Counted from the stretch's first letter, positions 7,235 to 15,107 are shown. The stretch is 19,095 nucleotides of DNA from Brachybacterium sp. (GCA_027322375.1 DAHVRS010000407.1:1-19095), one strand, 5' to 3'. The notes: generated by a model from the sequence alone, not told the origin. Translations and numbers: made by a program.

Positions 7235-8343
7235 GCCGCCCCTCCCTCACCGAGGCGGATCCGTGGATCGAGCGCGGCGTTGACGAGGTCGGCGCAGAGG
7301 TTCGCGAGGACCACGGTGATCGTCACGACCAGGAGCACGCCTTGGATCATCGGATAGTCGCGGGTGTTGATCGACTCGAACAGCAGCAGCCCCACGCCCT
7401 CGTAGGAGAAGGTCTGCTCGACGAAGATCGCGCCGCCCACGATGAATCCGGCCTGGGTGGCGATCTGCGCGATGAGCGGCAGCAGCGCATTGCGGCCGAC
7501 GTAGTTGGTCTGGATGCGGGCGTCCTTCAGCCCGCGCGCGCGGGCGACGGTCACGTAATCCTCGCCGAGCACCTGCGTGGTCGAGGCCTTCATGATCAGC
7601 GCCCACGTCCCGACGGTGGTGAGGATGTAGGTGATCATCGGCAGCGTCGCGTGGTAGCCGATGTCGGAGAGGAAGCGGAAGGACAGCTCGGGACTCACCC
7701 CTGGGGAGTGGTTGCCGCGCATGCGCGTGTAGTCGATGATGCCGAGCTGGACCGCGCCGACCACCACGATGAGGATCGCGAGCAGGTAGTTCGGGATCGC
7801 GTGGAAGCCGCTGCCGATGATGGAGACGGCGTGGTCGATGATGCCGCCGCGGCGGTAGGCCATGATCATGCCCAGCAGCAGGCCGATCGAGATCGAGATG
7901 ATCAGCGCCAGGCCCACGCTGTAGAGCGTCCACGGCAGGTAGTGGGCGATCTTCTCGGTGACGGTGACGCCGGGCGTGGTGATCGAGGTGCCCATGTCGC
8001 CGTGCAGGAGCCCCACGAGATAGTCGATGTACTGGCGCCACATGGGGGTCGCGGGGTCGAAGCGGAAGTAGTTCTGCGCCTCCGCCGCGGCCTGCTCGTA
8101 GCTCTTGCCGTACAGGGCGATCTGCTGGTTGATGTAGACGTCCACAGGGTTGCCGGGCAGCAGGCGCACCATGAGGAACACGCCGGTGGCGACCACCCAG
8201 ATCACGAAGGCGGAGCGCAGCAGGCGGCGCAGCACGAAGGAGTGGTAGATGCGGTGGCCGAGGCTCGTGCCGGCGCGCCGCTGCGGCGGGCCGGTGACCT
8301 CGGCACCCGAGGGGGCGTCCGTGGTGGCGGCGTCAGCGGTCAT
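7231..8343 (-). CDS. Opp/Dpp-type ABC transporter permease (DppB/OppB-like), first gene of the operon
   Basis: This 370-residue permease has an N-terminal cytoplasmic extension of about 38 residues, then a first membrane segment (about 42-60) ending in the family motif LLPGNPVD (61-68). The EAA loop is EDYVTVARARGL (261-272), and it ends with the usual DPRIR (359-363). The start ATG at 8343 has a strong GAAGGAG a few bases upstream, consistent with a first gene. It heads the six-gene operon that runs to 2116. Between the first two membrane segments is a periplasmic stretch of about 70 residues. Confidence 0.93.
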   Translation of the reverse strand: MTADAATTDAPSGAEVTGPPQRRAGTSLGHRIYHSFVLRRLLRSAFVIWVVATGVFLMVRLLPGNPVDVYINQQIALYGKSYEQAAAEAQNYFRFDPATPMWRQYIDYLVGLLHGDMGTSITTPGVTVTEKIAHYLPWTLYSVGLALIISISIGLLLGMIMAYRRGGIIDHAVSIIGSGFHAIPNYLLAILIVVVGAVQLGIIDYTRMRGNHSPGVSPELSFRFLSDIGYHATLPMITYILTTVGTWALIMKASTTQVLGEDYVTVARARGLKDARIQTNYVGRNALLPLIAQIATQAGFIVGGAIFVEQTFSYEGVGLLLFESINTRDYPMIQGVLLVVTITVVLANLCADLVNAALDPRIRLGEGGAA

Positions 8344-8385
8344 CGATCTCCTTCGGTCAGCAACGGTGCTCGCGCGGAGACACTA

Positions 8386-8403
8386 TCCGGTCGTGACACC
8401 GGA
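8386..8403. promoter_or_regulatory. small inverted repeat upstream of the Opp-type operon
   Basis: TCCGGT (8386-8391) and ACCGGA (8398-8403) are inverted arms around CGTGAC, 43-60 bases before the operon's start codon. On the minus strand a possible -10 (GATAGT) overlaps this site. No convincing -35 is seen. It could be an operator; the short arms make chance a real alternative. Confidence 0.3.
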
Positions 8404-8414
8404 CACACCCTAAA

Positions 8415-8443
8415 CGCGCAGAAAACTCGAACAGATCTGCGCG
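8415..8443. promoter_or_regulatory. 8-base inverted repeat, candidate operator of the Opp-type operon
   Basis: CGCGCAGA (8415-8422) and TCTGCGCG (8436-8443) are perfect inverted arms whose centres are 21 bases apart, two helical turns, as expected for a dimeric regulator. The site lies 72-100 bases upstream of the operon start at 8343, in an AT-richer patch (AAACTCGAACAGA spacer). The right half reads CGCAGATCTGTTC on the minus strand, loosely like TGCGGATCTGAAC in the large inverted repeat near 15150. Confidence 0.4.
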
Positions 8444-8505
8444 GACCGGACCGCGGGCGGTCAGGATCGGTCGCCTGTCCTCGCCCCGGGGCCGCCCGGC
8501 CCCTC

Positions 8506-8511
8506 TATGCT
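8506..8511 (+). promoter_or_regulatory. possible -10 box for the membrane-protein gene
   Basis: TATGCT (8506-8511) is a fair -10 hexamer 78 bases before the start codon at 8589. No matching -35 is visible, so confidence is low. Confidence 0.25.
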
Positions 8512-8588
8512 CGAGGCCACATCGCGGACACCCCGCCGGGCGGCGCGGGCGTCCCCGTCCAGGAGCACCGACGCCACCGGAGGTCACC

Positions 8589-8981
8589 ATGGAGTCCCTG
8601 CCGCAGCCGCTGTCCCGCCCCCGCACCGGCTCCGATGCGGCCGCCCGTGTGCTCACCGCGCTGATCGCGCTCGTGCTGGTGCCGCTGTCCTCGCTGGCGT
8701 TCATCGGCGGCATCATGGGCCTGTTCTCGCTGTGGAACCAGGTGATGCAGCGCGGGATGCCGCTGGACCAGCTCGTGCTGGGGAGCCAGGAGATCACGGG
8801 CCTCGCGCTCACCGCGGTGGGGATCATCCTGCTGGTCGTCGTGATGCTGACGGGGATCTCGAGCTCCGCCGGGCTGCTCGTGACGGGCCTGTTCGTCCTC
8901 GTGGACCTGGTGTGCCTGGTCGCGCCGGGGGCCTTGCTCGGCGCGACCAGCAGGTCCCGGGGTCCTACGGGCTCTCGCTGA
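8589..8981 (+). CDS. unrecognised polytopic membrane protein, N-terminal part (probably frameshifted)
   Basis: I do not recognise a family. The ATG at 8589 has GGAGG (8579-8583) 5 bases upstream. The 130-residue product has three hydrophobic segments at about 21-46, 70-89 and 93-115, then an abrupt unconvincing tail (SRSRGPTGSR) ending at TGA 8979-8981. The natural continuation of the last segment appears one frame over: adding one C to ACC at 8946-8948 would give GATQQVPGSYGLS and run straight into the next reading frame. So this is probably the first third of a single 357-residue protein broken by a one-base deletion, either a real mutation or a sequencing error. The alternative is a separate gene coupled to the next through TGATG. 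Confidence 0.6.
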   Translation: MESLPQPLSRPRTGSDAAARVLTALIALVLVPLSSLAFIGGIMGLFSLWNQVMQRGMPLDQLVLGSQEITGLALTAVGIILLVVVMLTGISSSAGLLVTGLFVLVDLVCLVAPGALLGATSRSRGPTGSR

Positions 8982-9661
8982 TGCAGTGGACGATGTACGG
9001 GTTCCCGGCACTGCTGCACCTGACCCTGCTCGGGGCGGGGATCGCGCTGGTCATCGCGCGGCGGCGGCCCGATCCCGGCCCCGCCTTCTCCGTCCTCGGG
9101 ATCGTGGTGGTGCCCCTCCTGTTCCTCGTCGGCGTCGCGCTGCTCCTGCTCGGCTCCCACGAGGGCGTCACGCGCGCCGCGATCACGTTCCAGACGCAGG
9201 TCCCGCCCGCGGCGGTGCTGTTCGCGCTGGTCGGTACGGCGCTCATGCTGCTCGGGATGGCGGCGACGCGCTGGTCGCCGTGGGCCGGGGTGCTGCCGGC
9301 GCTGCTCCTGCTGGCCCTCACCGTCGCGTGGATGGTGCCTGACCTGCGGATGCTGATCCCCTCGGGGCCGGGAGGGATCGTGTTCACGCTCTCGAGCACC
9401 CTCGCCCTGCTGGGCGGCGGGGTGGCGCTCGCGCTCCTGCTCCTCACGCACACGGTGGTGCTCGCCGCGGTGCGGCACCGCTCCCGCCGGCTCCAGCGCG
9501 CCGCCGCCGAGGGGTACGCGGCGGCCGCCGACGAGTTCTCGGCCGACGGACGCTCCACGATCGACGGTCGCTCCGATGCCGACGGGCCGGACGCGGATCA
9601 CTGGCGGTCCCAGACCCGGCATCCCGAGGCCCCGCCCCAGCCGGGTCCGGTCGCGCGCTGA
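8981..9661 (+). CDS. unrecognised polytopic membrane protein, C-terminal part (probably same gene as 8589)
   Basis: This entry uses the first ATG (8981), which overlaps the preceding TGA as TGATG, giving 226 residues. There is no good ribosome site before it. Protein-like sequence (QQVPGSYGLSL) extends upstream to about 8948, arguing that this is the rest of the gene that begins at 8589. It has five or so membrane segments at about 5-26, 36-57, 78-95, 101-119 and 130-160, then an Arg-rich boundary (RHRSRRLQRAA) and a hydrophilic, Asp/Pro-rich cytoplasmic tail of about 60 residues. No functional motif is seen. It ends 31 bases from the convergent glycosidase gene, with only the palindrome GCCGCAGCTGCGGC (9667-9680) between them. 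Confidence 0.6.
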   Translation: MQWTMYGFPALLHLTLLGAGIALVIARRRPDPGPAFSVLGIVVVPLLFLVGVALLLLGSHEGVTRAAITFQTQVPPAAVLFALVGTALMLLGMAATRWSPWAGVLPALLLLALTVAWMVPDLRMLIPSGPGGIVFTLSSTLALLGGGVALALLLLTHTVVLAAVRHRSRRLQRAAAEGYAAAADEFSADGRSTIDGRSDADGPDADHWRSQTRHPEAPPQPGPVAR

Positions 9662-9692
9662 ACCTCGCCGCAGCTGCGGCACGGGACACGGC

Positions 9693-12371
9693 TCAGGAGT
9701 GCCGCAGGATCGGCACCGTGCCGAGGCCGGTCGCGACGCCGTCGAGCATCCGGTCCAGCTCCTGCATCTGGAAGCGCTCCCCGTAGACGGCATGCGCCGC
9801 CTCGACCTGCTGGGCGGCGGCCTCGGCGTTCTCCGGCGCAGCGGCCGCTGCGGCGGTGGTGCCATGGATCCGCAGACGCAGGCGTGACGTCCCGGCGCGC
9901 AGTCGGCCGGTGAGGTCCAGGCGGTACGGGGCCCGCCACAGGAGCCCGACCTGCTCGCCGTCCACCTCGACCACGGCGATCTCCCGCACAGGCGGCTCGA
10001 GCAGAGCCCGGTAGCCGCTGCCGCCACCGGCCGCGGGCAGGGGCGCGCCCTCGCCGAGATCGAGCACGAGCGGGCCCGCGGCGGCGTTCTCGTCGAGGGT
10101 CACGGTGGTCTCGAACAGGAGGGGGCGCAGGTCCGCGGCCTCCTCGCGGTGCAGGAGATGCGGGAGGTCCACGGGATGCGGCTCCTCCCCATCCCGGGCG
10201 AGGGTCCAGGGACCGTCAAGCGGTGTCGCGGTGGGCTCCGGAGCAGGCGCGCCACCCGCGCCTACTCCGTCGGCCGCCGCCGTGCTGGGGGAGTCCTGGA
10301 GCGGACCGCGAGCGAGGAGCACGAGTGCCTGGTAGGGCGCGAGGGTGAGTTCCCCGCCGCCCGGCGTGAGGCGCTGCACCGCTTCTGCTGCGCCGATGTC
10401 TGACGCGGCGGGGTCGTGGACGGCCAGCGCGGCGCGCGGCTCGCGCAGCGCGACAGTGAGGTCGAGCGTGGTCGGGCCGGTGTTGGCGAGGAAGTACAGG
10501 TCGCCGTCCTCGAGCCGGCGGCGGACCACGCCCACCCGGCCACGGTCCCCGGCGAGCTGCAGCGGGGACGGGAGCGCCGCGGTGAGCGCGTCCGCGAGCG
10601 GGTTCGCCCCGCCGCCGTCGGCCGCAGCACCCTCGGCGGTGCGAGCAGCTCCCGCGGCGCCGACCATGGAGAGCGTCGCGTGGTTCACGAGGCGCGAGTC
10701 CTGGACGGCGTCCTCCGGCATGGTGACGGTGGTTCCCGCGGGATAGGCCGGGGAGTCGACGGCGAGCACCGTCCCGCCCGCCTCGCGCACACGGTCCAGC
10801 CAGCCGCGCGCCGCCTCGGGCAGGCGTGCCACGCGTGGCAGGACCACCAGCGGGTAGGCGGCGGGGTCGAGGGTCTCGAGGATCCCGTCGTCCACGAGGT
10901 CGAGGTCGAAGCCGGCGCGGCGGATCGCGGCAGGCAGCGCCTCGCCGATGTGGGCGCGGCAGGCGCGCCAGAGGTCGTGGCCGGAGCCGCGCGCCGCGCG
11001 GACGTCGGCGTAGGGGAGGTAGAGCGCGACGTCCGCGCCCGGGGTGCCGAGCCGCAGTGCCGCGCACAGCCGGGCGAGATAGCCGCTGAGTTGGGGCATC
11101 GCGGGCCACCAGGCATTGCGGTCATCCAGCGCACCAGCGGCGTAGAAGGTCCAGCCGAGCCCCTCGACGTCGGGGGCGCTGTACGGCCAGCCGTGGCCCA
11201 CGAAGTGGGTGATGCCCAGCAGGAGGTGCTCGTGCGCTTCGCCGAGGAGGTCCAGCGGTGCGGCGCGGAAGGAGGGCGAGTGCACCCAGGTCCACACCTC
11301 GCTGGAGACGACCTCGCGCCGGTCATGGTGGGCGGCCGACGAGGCCCAGCGGGACTGGGTCAGTGCCGTCCAGCCCGCGCCCTCCCCCTCGATGAGGTGG
11401 ACGCCGCGCTGGGCGGAGAGGGTGATCGGCGGTTCGCCGTAGCCCTGCAGGCGGAAGCGCACGGAGTGCTCCTCGGCCCAGGCGCGGCAGGTCGCGACGA
11501 ACCCCTCCTCGACCAGCTCGGACAGGGTGCGGCCATAGTCCTCACGAACCTGTGCGGCGCCGGGCGCATCCACGTGCAGCAGCGGAAGCTTCTCGAGCAG
11601 GTCGTAGCCGCGCCGCTCCTGGAAGTGGGCGGGCAGGCTCGCGGTCCAGCCCGCCTCGTACACCTCGAGGCTGTCGCTGAACACGGAGCCGAGCAGCTCG
11701 GCAGGGACCGCGCCGAGGAGCGCCCCGCCCACGGTGTCCAGGTGGTGGCGGACAGCAGTGGCGGAGAGGTGGTCCACGACGGGGCCCTCGGCGCCGACAG
11801 CGGCCCGCTTGACCTGCTGACCGGTGACCTGCGACCAGACGAGCAGCACGGTGCGGGGGCCGCGCCCGGTGGGCAGGCGCAGCACGTCCCCGTCGGGTTC
11901 GAGCCGTGTCCAGCCCGACGGGGGCAGGCCGTCGCCCACGTGCACGGCGACCAGCTCGTCGCCCGGCCAGGCAGGGGTGAGCGGCACCTCGAGCGGGGCC
12001 GGACCCAGGTCGCGCCGCTCCCAGCGCAGGCTGCGGGCGGCGTGCTCGACGCCGATGTGCGCGCCGCCGTAGGACCAGCCGCTGCCGAGCGTCACATCGA
12101 GCCGCAGACCCAGCTCACGGGCGCGTTCCGCGGCGTGGCGGACATGGCCGAGCACCTCGTCCGAGAGGTAGTGCGGGGCGCCCTCGCGCAGCGGATGGAC
12201 GACGGCGATCTCCGCCCCGCCGAGCCCGGCCTGGGCCATCGCCTCGAGCTCGCGGTCGATCTCGCCGCGGTCGAGGTCCGGGCCGAACCACCACCAGCGC
12301 ATCATCGGCCGGGCAGCCTCATCCGGGGCGTCGAGAGCGTCGAGGACGTGGGCGATCGAATGGGCGGACAT
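9693..12371 (-). CDS. GH106-type alpha-L-rhamnosidase
   Basis: This 892-residue protein has the hallmarks of the GH106 family, which hydrolyses alpha-L-rhamnosides. Near the N-terminus are RWWWFGP (25-31) and the following DLDRGEIDRELEAMAQAGLGGAEI, then GSGWSYGGAHI, which line the start of the catalytic barrel. Further on come FSDSLEVYEAGW, LQGYGEPP and GHGWPYSAP, and a C-terminal beta-sandwich region (YRALLEPPVREIAVVEVDGEQ). A linker rich in Ala, Pro and Gly separates the domains. There is no signal peptide, so it should act in the cytoplasm on imported oligosaccharides. The ATG at 12371 has AGGAG upstream. It lies downstream of two oxidoreductase genes, separated by 93 bases that include a 12-base-pair hairpin. 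I am confident of the family and moderately confident of the substrate. Confidence 0.85.
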   Translation of the reverse strand: MSAHSIAHVLDALDAPDEAARPMMRWWWFGPDLDRGEIDRELEAMAQAGLGGAEIAVVHPLREGAPHYLSDEVLGHVRHAAERARELGLRLDVTLGSGWSYGGAHIGVEHAARSLRWERRDLGPAPLEVPLTPAWPGDELVAVHVGDGLPPSGWTRLEPDGDVLRLPTGRGPRTVLLVWSQVTGQQVKRAAVGAEGPVVDHLSATAVRHHLDTVGGALLGAVPAELLGSVFSDSLEVYEAGWTASLPAHFQERRGYDLLEKLPLLHVDAPGAAQVREDYGRTLSELVEEGFVATCRAWAEEHSVRFRLQGYGEPPITLSAQRGVHLIEGEGAGWTALTQSRWASSAAHHDRREVVSSEVWTWVHSPSFRAAPLDLLGEAHEHLLLGITHFVGHGWPYSAPDVEGLGWTFYAAGALDDRNAWWPAMPQLSGYLARLCAALRLGTPGADVALYLPYADVRAARGSGHDLWRACRAHIGEALPAAIRRAGFDLDLVDDGILETLDPAAYPLVVLPRVARLPEAARGWLDRVREAGGTVLAVDSPAYPAGTTVTMPEDAVQDSRLVNHATLSMVGAAGAARTAEGAAADGGGANPLADALTAALPSPLQLAGDRGRVGVVRRRLEDGDLYFLANTGPTTLDLTVALREPRAALAVHDPAASDIGAAEAVQRLTPGGGELTLAPYQALVLLARGPLQDSPSTAAADGVGAGGAPAPEPTATPLDGPWTLARDGEEPHPVDLPHLLHREEAADLRPLLFETTVTLDENAAAGPLVLDLGEGAPLPAAGGGSGYRALLEPPVREIAVVEVDGEQVGLLWRAPYRLDLTGRLRAGTSRLRLRIHGTTAAAAAAPENAEAAAQQVEAAHAVYGERFQMQELDRMLDGVATGLGTVPILRHS

Positions 12372-12420
12372 GCAAGTCTCCTGCTCAGGCAGCGGGGAGG
12401 GCGGGCAGGCGCGGTCCTGC

Positions 12421-12458
12421 GGCCGACGGGGCCGTGCGGCGAGCGAGCCCCGTCGGCC
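12421..12458 (-). terminator. hairpin between the oxidoreductase pair and the GH106 gene
   Basis: GGCCGACGGGGC (12421-12432) pairs perfectly with GCCCCGTCGGCC (12447-12458) around a 14-base loop, starting 7 bases after the stop codon at 12465-12467. It lacks a T-tract. It may end the upstream transcript fully or partly, or just protect its 3' end. The GH106 start lies 50 bases beyond it, with no obvious promoter in that space. Confidence 0.55.
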
Positions 12459-12464
12459 GACGGG

Positions 12465-13649
12465 TCAGGCGGCGGGCGGGGTCCAGCGCTGCACGGCCTC
12501 GGGCCGTGCCCAGGACACGCCGATCTCGCTGAAGGGGCGTCCCTCCGCGAGCGCGCGCTGCAGGATCGCGTTGATGTCGCGGACCACGGGATGGGCCTCG
12601 GGCCCCTCCCCCACCCATTCCACGTCCTGCTCGATCGGGAGCGGATCGGGCACGGACTGGATCGCCTCGAGCACGGCGGAGAACACCCCGGTGGAGGAGA
12701 GGGAGGACAGCAGCGGCACCTCTCGGTCGCGCACATGGGCGATCAGGTTCTCGACCAGGTCGATCCGGTCGTGGTCCAGCTCTTCTGTCTCGCCTCCCTC
12801 GAGAGTGCGCAGGGAGCGGTCGTCGGTGTAGTGGAGGCGGTGGCGGCCTCGGGGCCCGGCGATCTCGATCCAGGGGCTCTCCTGCTCGGGCGCCGTCGTG
12901 GTCAGCGCGCACACCACTGACGGGCCCTCCCCTGCCGGATCGATGCGCAGGAAGGTCGTGTCATCGGCCTGGATGTCGTGGGCGCGGCGCAGCTCGGTGG
13001 TGACGGAGGCGATGTCCGCGACCTCGTCGATGCCCGCGATCGCGAGACCGGCATGGACGGCGTGGGCGAGCGGGTTCGTGGCGACCCCGTCGGCGACGCG
13101 GTGACCGTTCAGGCGGCGCTTGCCGGCCCAGCGGGAGCGGGCGTAGTAGGCGCGGTCGCGCTGCCAGGCGCCGTGCACGTGCACGGCCGTGACCGGGCCA
13201 AGCGAGCCGGTGGCGACCTCGTCCCGCAGCACGTCCACCCCGGCGCCGCCACGGGCCTGGAAGCCGATCTGGACGGCGCGGCCCGCCTGCTGCGCGGCCT
13301 CGAGCAGGCGCCAGTGGTCCTCGAGCGAGGGGACGGGCGGCTTCTCGAGGTAGACGTCGAGCCCGGCGGCGAGCGCCTCGGTCGCGAGCGGCACATGGGT
13401 GTCGATCGGGGTGGCGATGATGACGATCTCGGGCCGGTCCTCGCCGGTCGTCGCGGCGAGGAGGTCGGCGAGGCTCTCATGGTGGAGGTCTTCGAGCCCG
13501 GCGGGAGGCGCGGCGACGTCCACGACGCCCACCAGGTGCGCGGTGCCGTTCTCCTCGAGCGCGGCGAGGCGGCGCAGGTGCACGGCGCCGAAGCCGTGCG
13601 TGCCCACGAGCGCGATGCGCACCGGCCCGGACGCGGGGGCGATGCTCAT
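12465..13649 (-). CDS. Gfo/Idh/MocA-family NAD(P)-dependent oxidoreductase (second of pair)
   Basis: This 394-residue protein has an N-terminal Rossmann fold with the nucleotide-binding loop GTHGFG (16-21), then IIATPIDTH and the active-site motif EKPP (102-105), the usual EKP of sugar dehydrogenases in this family. The C-terminal half is the alpha/beta substrate domain. These enzymes oxidise or reduce a sugar hydroxyl with NAD(P); some members instead cleave glycosides by a redox route. The ATG overlaps the upstream oxidoreductase stop as ATGA (13646-13649), so the two are translated together. Similarity to the upstream partner is only at family level. The substrate is not determined by sequence; rhamnose or a rhamnoside is suggested by context only. 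Confidence 0.88.
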   Translation of the reverse strand: MSIAPASGPVRIALVGTHGFGAVHLRRLAALEENGTAHLVGVVDVAAPPAGLEDLHHESLADLLAATTGEDRPEIVIIATPIDTHVPLATEALAAGLDVYLEKPPVPSLEDHWRLLEAAQQAGRAVQIGFQARGGAGVDVLRDEVATGSLGPVTAVHVHGAWQRDRAYYARSRWAGKRRLNGHRVADGVATNPLAHAVHAGLAIAGIDEVADIASVTTELRRAHDIQADDTTFLRIDPAGEGPSVVCALTTTAPEQESPWIEIAGPRGRHRLHYTDDRSLRTLEGGETEELDHDRIDLVENLIAHVRDREVPLLSSLSSTGVFSAVLEAIQSVPDPLPIEQDVEWVGEGPEAHPVVRDINAILQRALAEGRPFSEIGVSWARPEAVQRWTPPAA

Positions 13650-15022
13650 CGGGCAGCGCCCTCCAGCTCCGCGCTGTCCTGGCCTGCACTGTCGCCGTCA
13701 CGGCTCAGGTCCATGCCCAGGAAGGCGGCGACGTCCACCGGCAGACCGGTCGCGAGCGACTCGTTGCCGCAGATCCCGACGCTGATCGCGCGGATCCCGT
13801 CGCGGTGGTCGGAGGGGCGGCCGAGCTCGTCCTCGACGGGGCCCACGAACACGTCGCGCAGCAGCAGCGCATCGCCGCCGCCGTGCCCGCCCACCCCCTC
13901 GGGGATCTCGACCTCGTGCGCGGGCTCGAAGTGCTTCTGCACCACGAGGCGCTCGCCGCGCTCGCGCACGCCCGCATCCTCGGTGGTGACGGCGACGGCG
14001 CTGGGGTCCACGTGGGCGCGGCCGTCGGCGTCCTTCGCCACGACCTCGGCACGCTCGATGACCTCGAGCTCGGCGCGGCCCGCGGTGCCGTTGATCGCGA
14101 CGCGGTAGCCCTCCCAGGGGCTGTGGGCGTTCAGGGCGTAGGTGAGGATCGGGCCGCGGGCGTAGTCGACGATCGCGGTGAGATTGTCCTCGGCGGTGAT
14201 GCCGGGGTCGAAGACAGAGCGGTCACGCTGGTAGCCGTCGTGCTCCTCGGCCCTCAGGTAGAGCGCCTCGAGCCGCTCGTCGGAACGCAGATCGAGCTCG
14301 AAGGGATCGTGCGGGCCGTCGTGCGTGCCGCGCGCCGGGAGCGGGGCCAGGCCGCGCGAGGCCGCGGCGTCGGCCCCGTAGAAGTGCAGCCCGCCGCGTG
14401 CGTAGACGCGGGCGGGGGTGTCCGCGATCCACCAGTTCACGAGGTCGAAGTGGTGAGCAGCCTTGTGGATGAACAGGCCCCCGGAGTTCGTCTTGTCGCG
14501 GTGCCAGCGACGGAAGTAGTCCGCGCCGTGCTGGGTGTCCAGCACCCACTCGAAGTTCACCGAGACGACGTCACCGATCTCGCCGGAGGCGATGACCTGC
14601 TTCAGCGCGGTGTTGCGGGGGCTGTAGCGGTAGTTGAAGGTGACGACCACGCTGCGACCGGTGCGGTCGATCGCGTCCTGGATCGCGCGGGCCGACGGTG
14701 CATCGATGGTCAGCGGCTTCTCGACGACCACGTCCGCGCCCGCCTCGAGGGAGCGGACCACGTGCTCCGCGTGGAGGCGGTCCACGCTCGTGACGATCAC
14801 ACGGTCCACCTTCTGCTCGGTGATGACCTGCTCGAGCTCATCGGGACCGGCGAGGACCACGTCCGCGAAGGCGGGGATGCGGTCGCGGTGGAACTCCCGC
14901 CGGGCCGGGTTGATGTCCAGCAGCGCCACGAGCTCGGCGACGTCGGCGTGGGGGCCTGCGATCGCGTCGAGGTACATCTGGGCTCGGTGGCCGGAGCCGA
15001 TCAGGGCGTAGCGGGTGGTCAT
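13646..15022 (-). CDS. Gfo/Idh/MocA-family NAD(P)-dependent oxidoreductase (first of pair)
   Basis: This 458-residue protein has the Rossmann loop GSGHRA (9-14), the EKP motif (101-103, in VVVEKPLT) and the distinctive stretch TNSGGLFIHKAAHHFDL (178-194), whose Lys and two His residues are likely catalytic or substrate-binding in this subgroup. It is longer than a typical 330-390-residue member. The ATG at 15022 has AGGAG upstream (CACAGGAGAGAC). It begins a transcription unit with the second oxidoreductase and possibly the GH106 gene. Related oxidoreductases sit in rhamnogalacturonan clusters of other bacteria, such as yteT of Bacillus subtilis, but I cannot show orthology. A large inverted repeat and a hexamer repeat lie upstream. 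Confidence 0.88.
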   Translation of the reverse strand: MTTRYALIGSGHRAQMYLDAIAGPHADVAELVALLDINPARREFHRDRIPAFADVVLAGPDELEQVITEQKVDRVIVTSVDRLHAEHVVRSLEAGADVVVEKPLTIDAPSARAIQDAIDRTGRSVVVTFNYRYSPRNTALKQVIASGEIGDVVSVNFEWVLDTQHGADYFRRWHRDKTNSGGLFIHKAAHHFDLVNWWIADTPARVYARGGLHFYGADAAASRGLAPLPARGTHDGPHDPFELDLRSDERLEALYLRAEEHDGYQRDRSVFDPGITAEDNLTAIVDYARGPILTYALNAHSPWEGYRVAINGTAGRAELEVIERAEVVAKDADGRAHVDPSAVAVTTEDAGVRERGERLVVQKHFEPAHEVEIPEGVGGHGGGDALLLRDVFVGPVEDELGRPSDHRDGIRAISVGICGNESLATGLPVDVAAFLGMDLSRDGDSAGQDSAELEGAAR

Positions 15023-15057
15023 GTCTCTCCTGTGTCGAGCGGAACCTGCGTGGGTGT

Positions 15058-15087
15058 CGGTGGCGGTGGCGGTATCGGTATCGGTGG
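15058..15087 (-). repeat. hexamer tandem repeat in leader of the oxidoreductase operon
   Basis: Five hexamers CGGTNN run head to tail on the plus strand: CGGTGG twice, CGGTAT twice, CGGTGG once. In the minus-strand mRNA this is a C/A-rich, unstructured stretch (CCACCG/ATACCG units) 36-65 bases before the start codon. Slippage could change its length. Confidence 0.6.
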
Positions 15088-15107
15088 AGGTCCCGCGCGA
15101 CCGCGAG

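Noticed and set aside
6318..7250. Long open frame that would fuse permease-region sequence to the first Opp-type ATPase
   Set aside because: The upstream part is a low-complexity Arg/Pro/His-rich reading of the permease gene in another frame. The real ATPase starts at 6317 with a TGATG junction.
8507..8947. Start at 8507 for the membrane-protein gene
   Set aside because: The translation before about 8948 in that frame is Arg/Pro/Ala-rich and not membrane-like. The convincing N-terminal part is in the frame starting at 8589 with GGAGG.
9662..9692. Terminator at palindrome GCCGCAGCTGCGGC between convergent genes
   Set aside because: As a hairpin it gives only 5 base pairs with a 4-base loop and no T-tract. 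It may contribute but is not listed as a feature.
10416..12920. Very long plus-strand open frame opposite the GH106 gene
   Set aside because: The composition (Gly, Arg, Val, Glu-rich without motifs) is that of an antisense frame in high-GC DNA. The minus strand carries a clear protein family.
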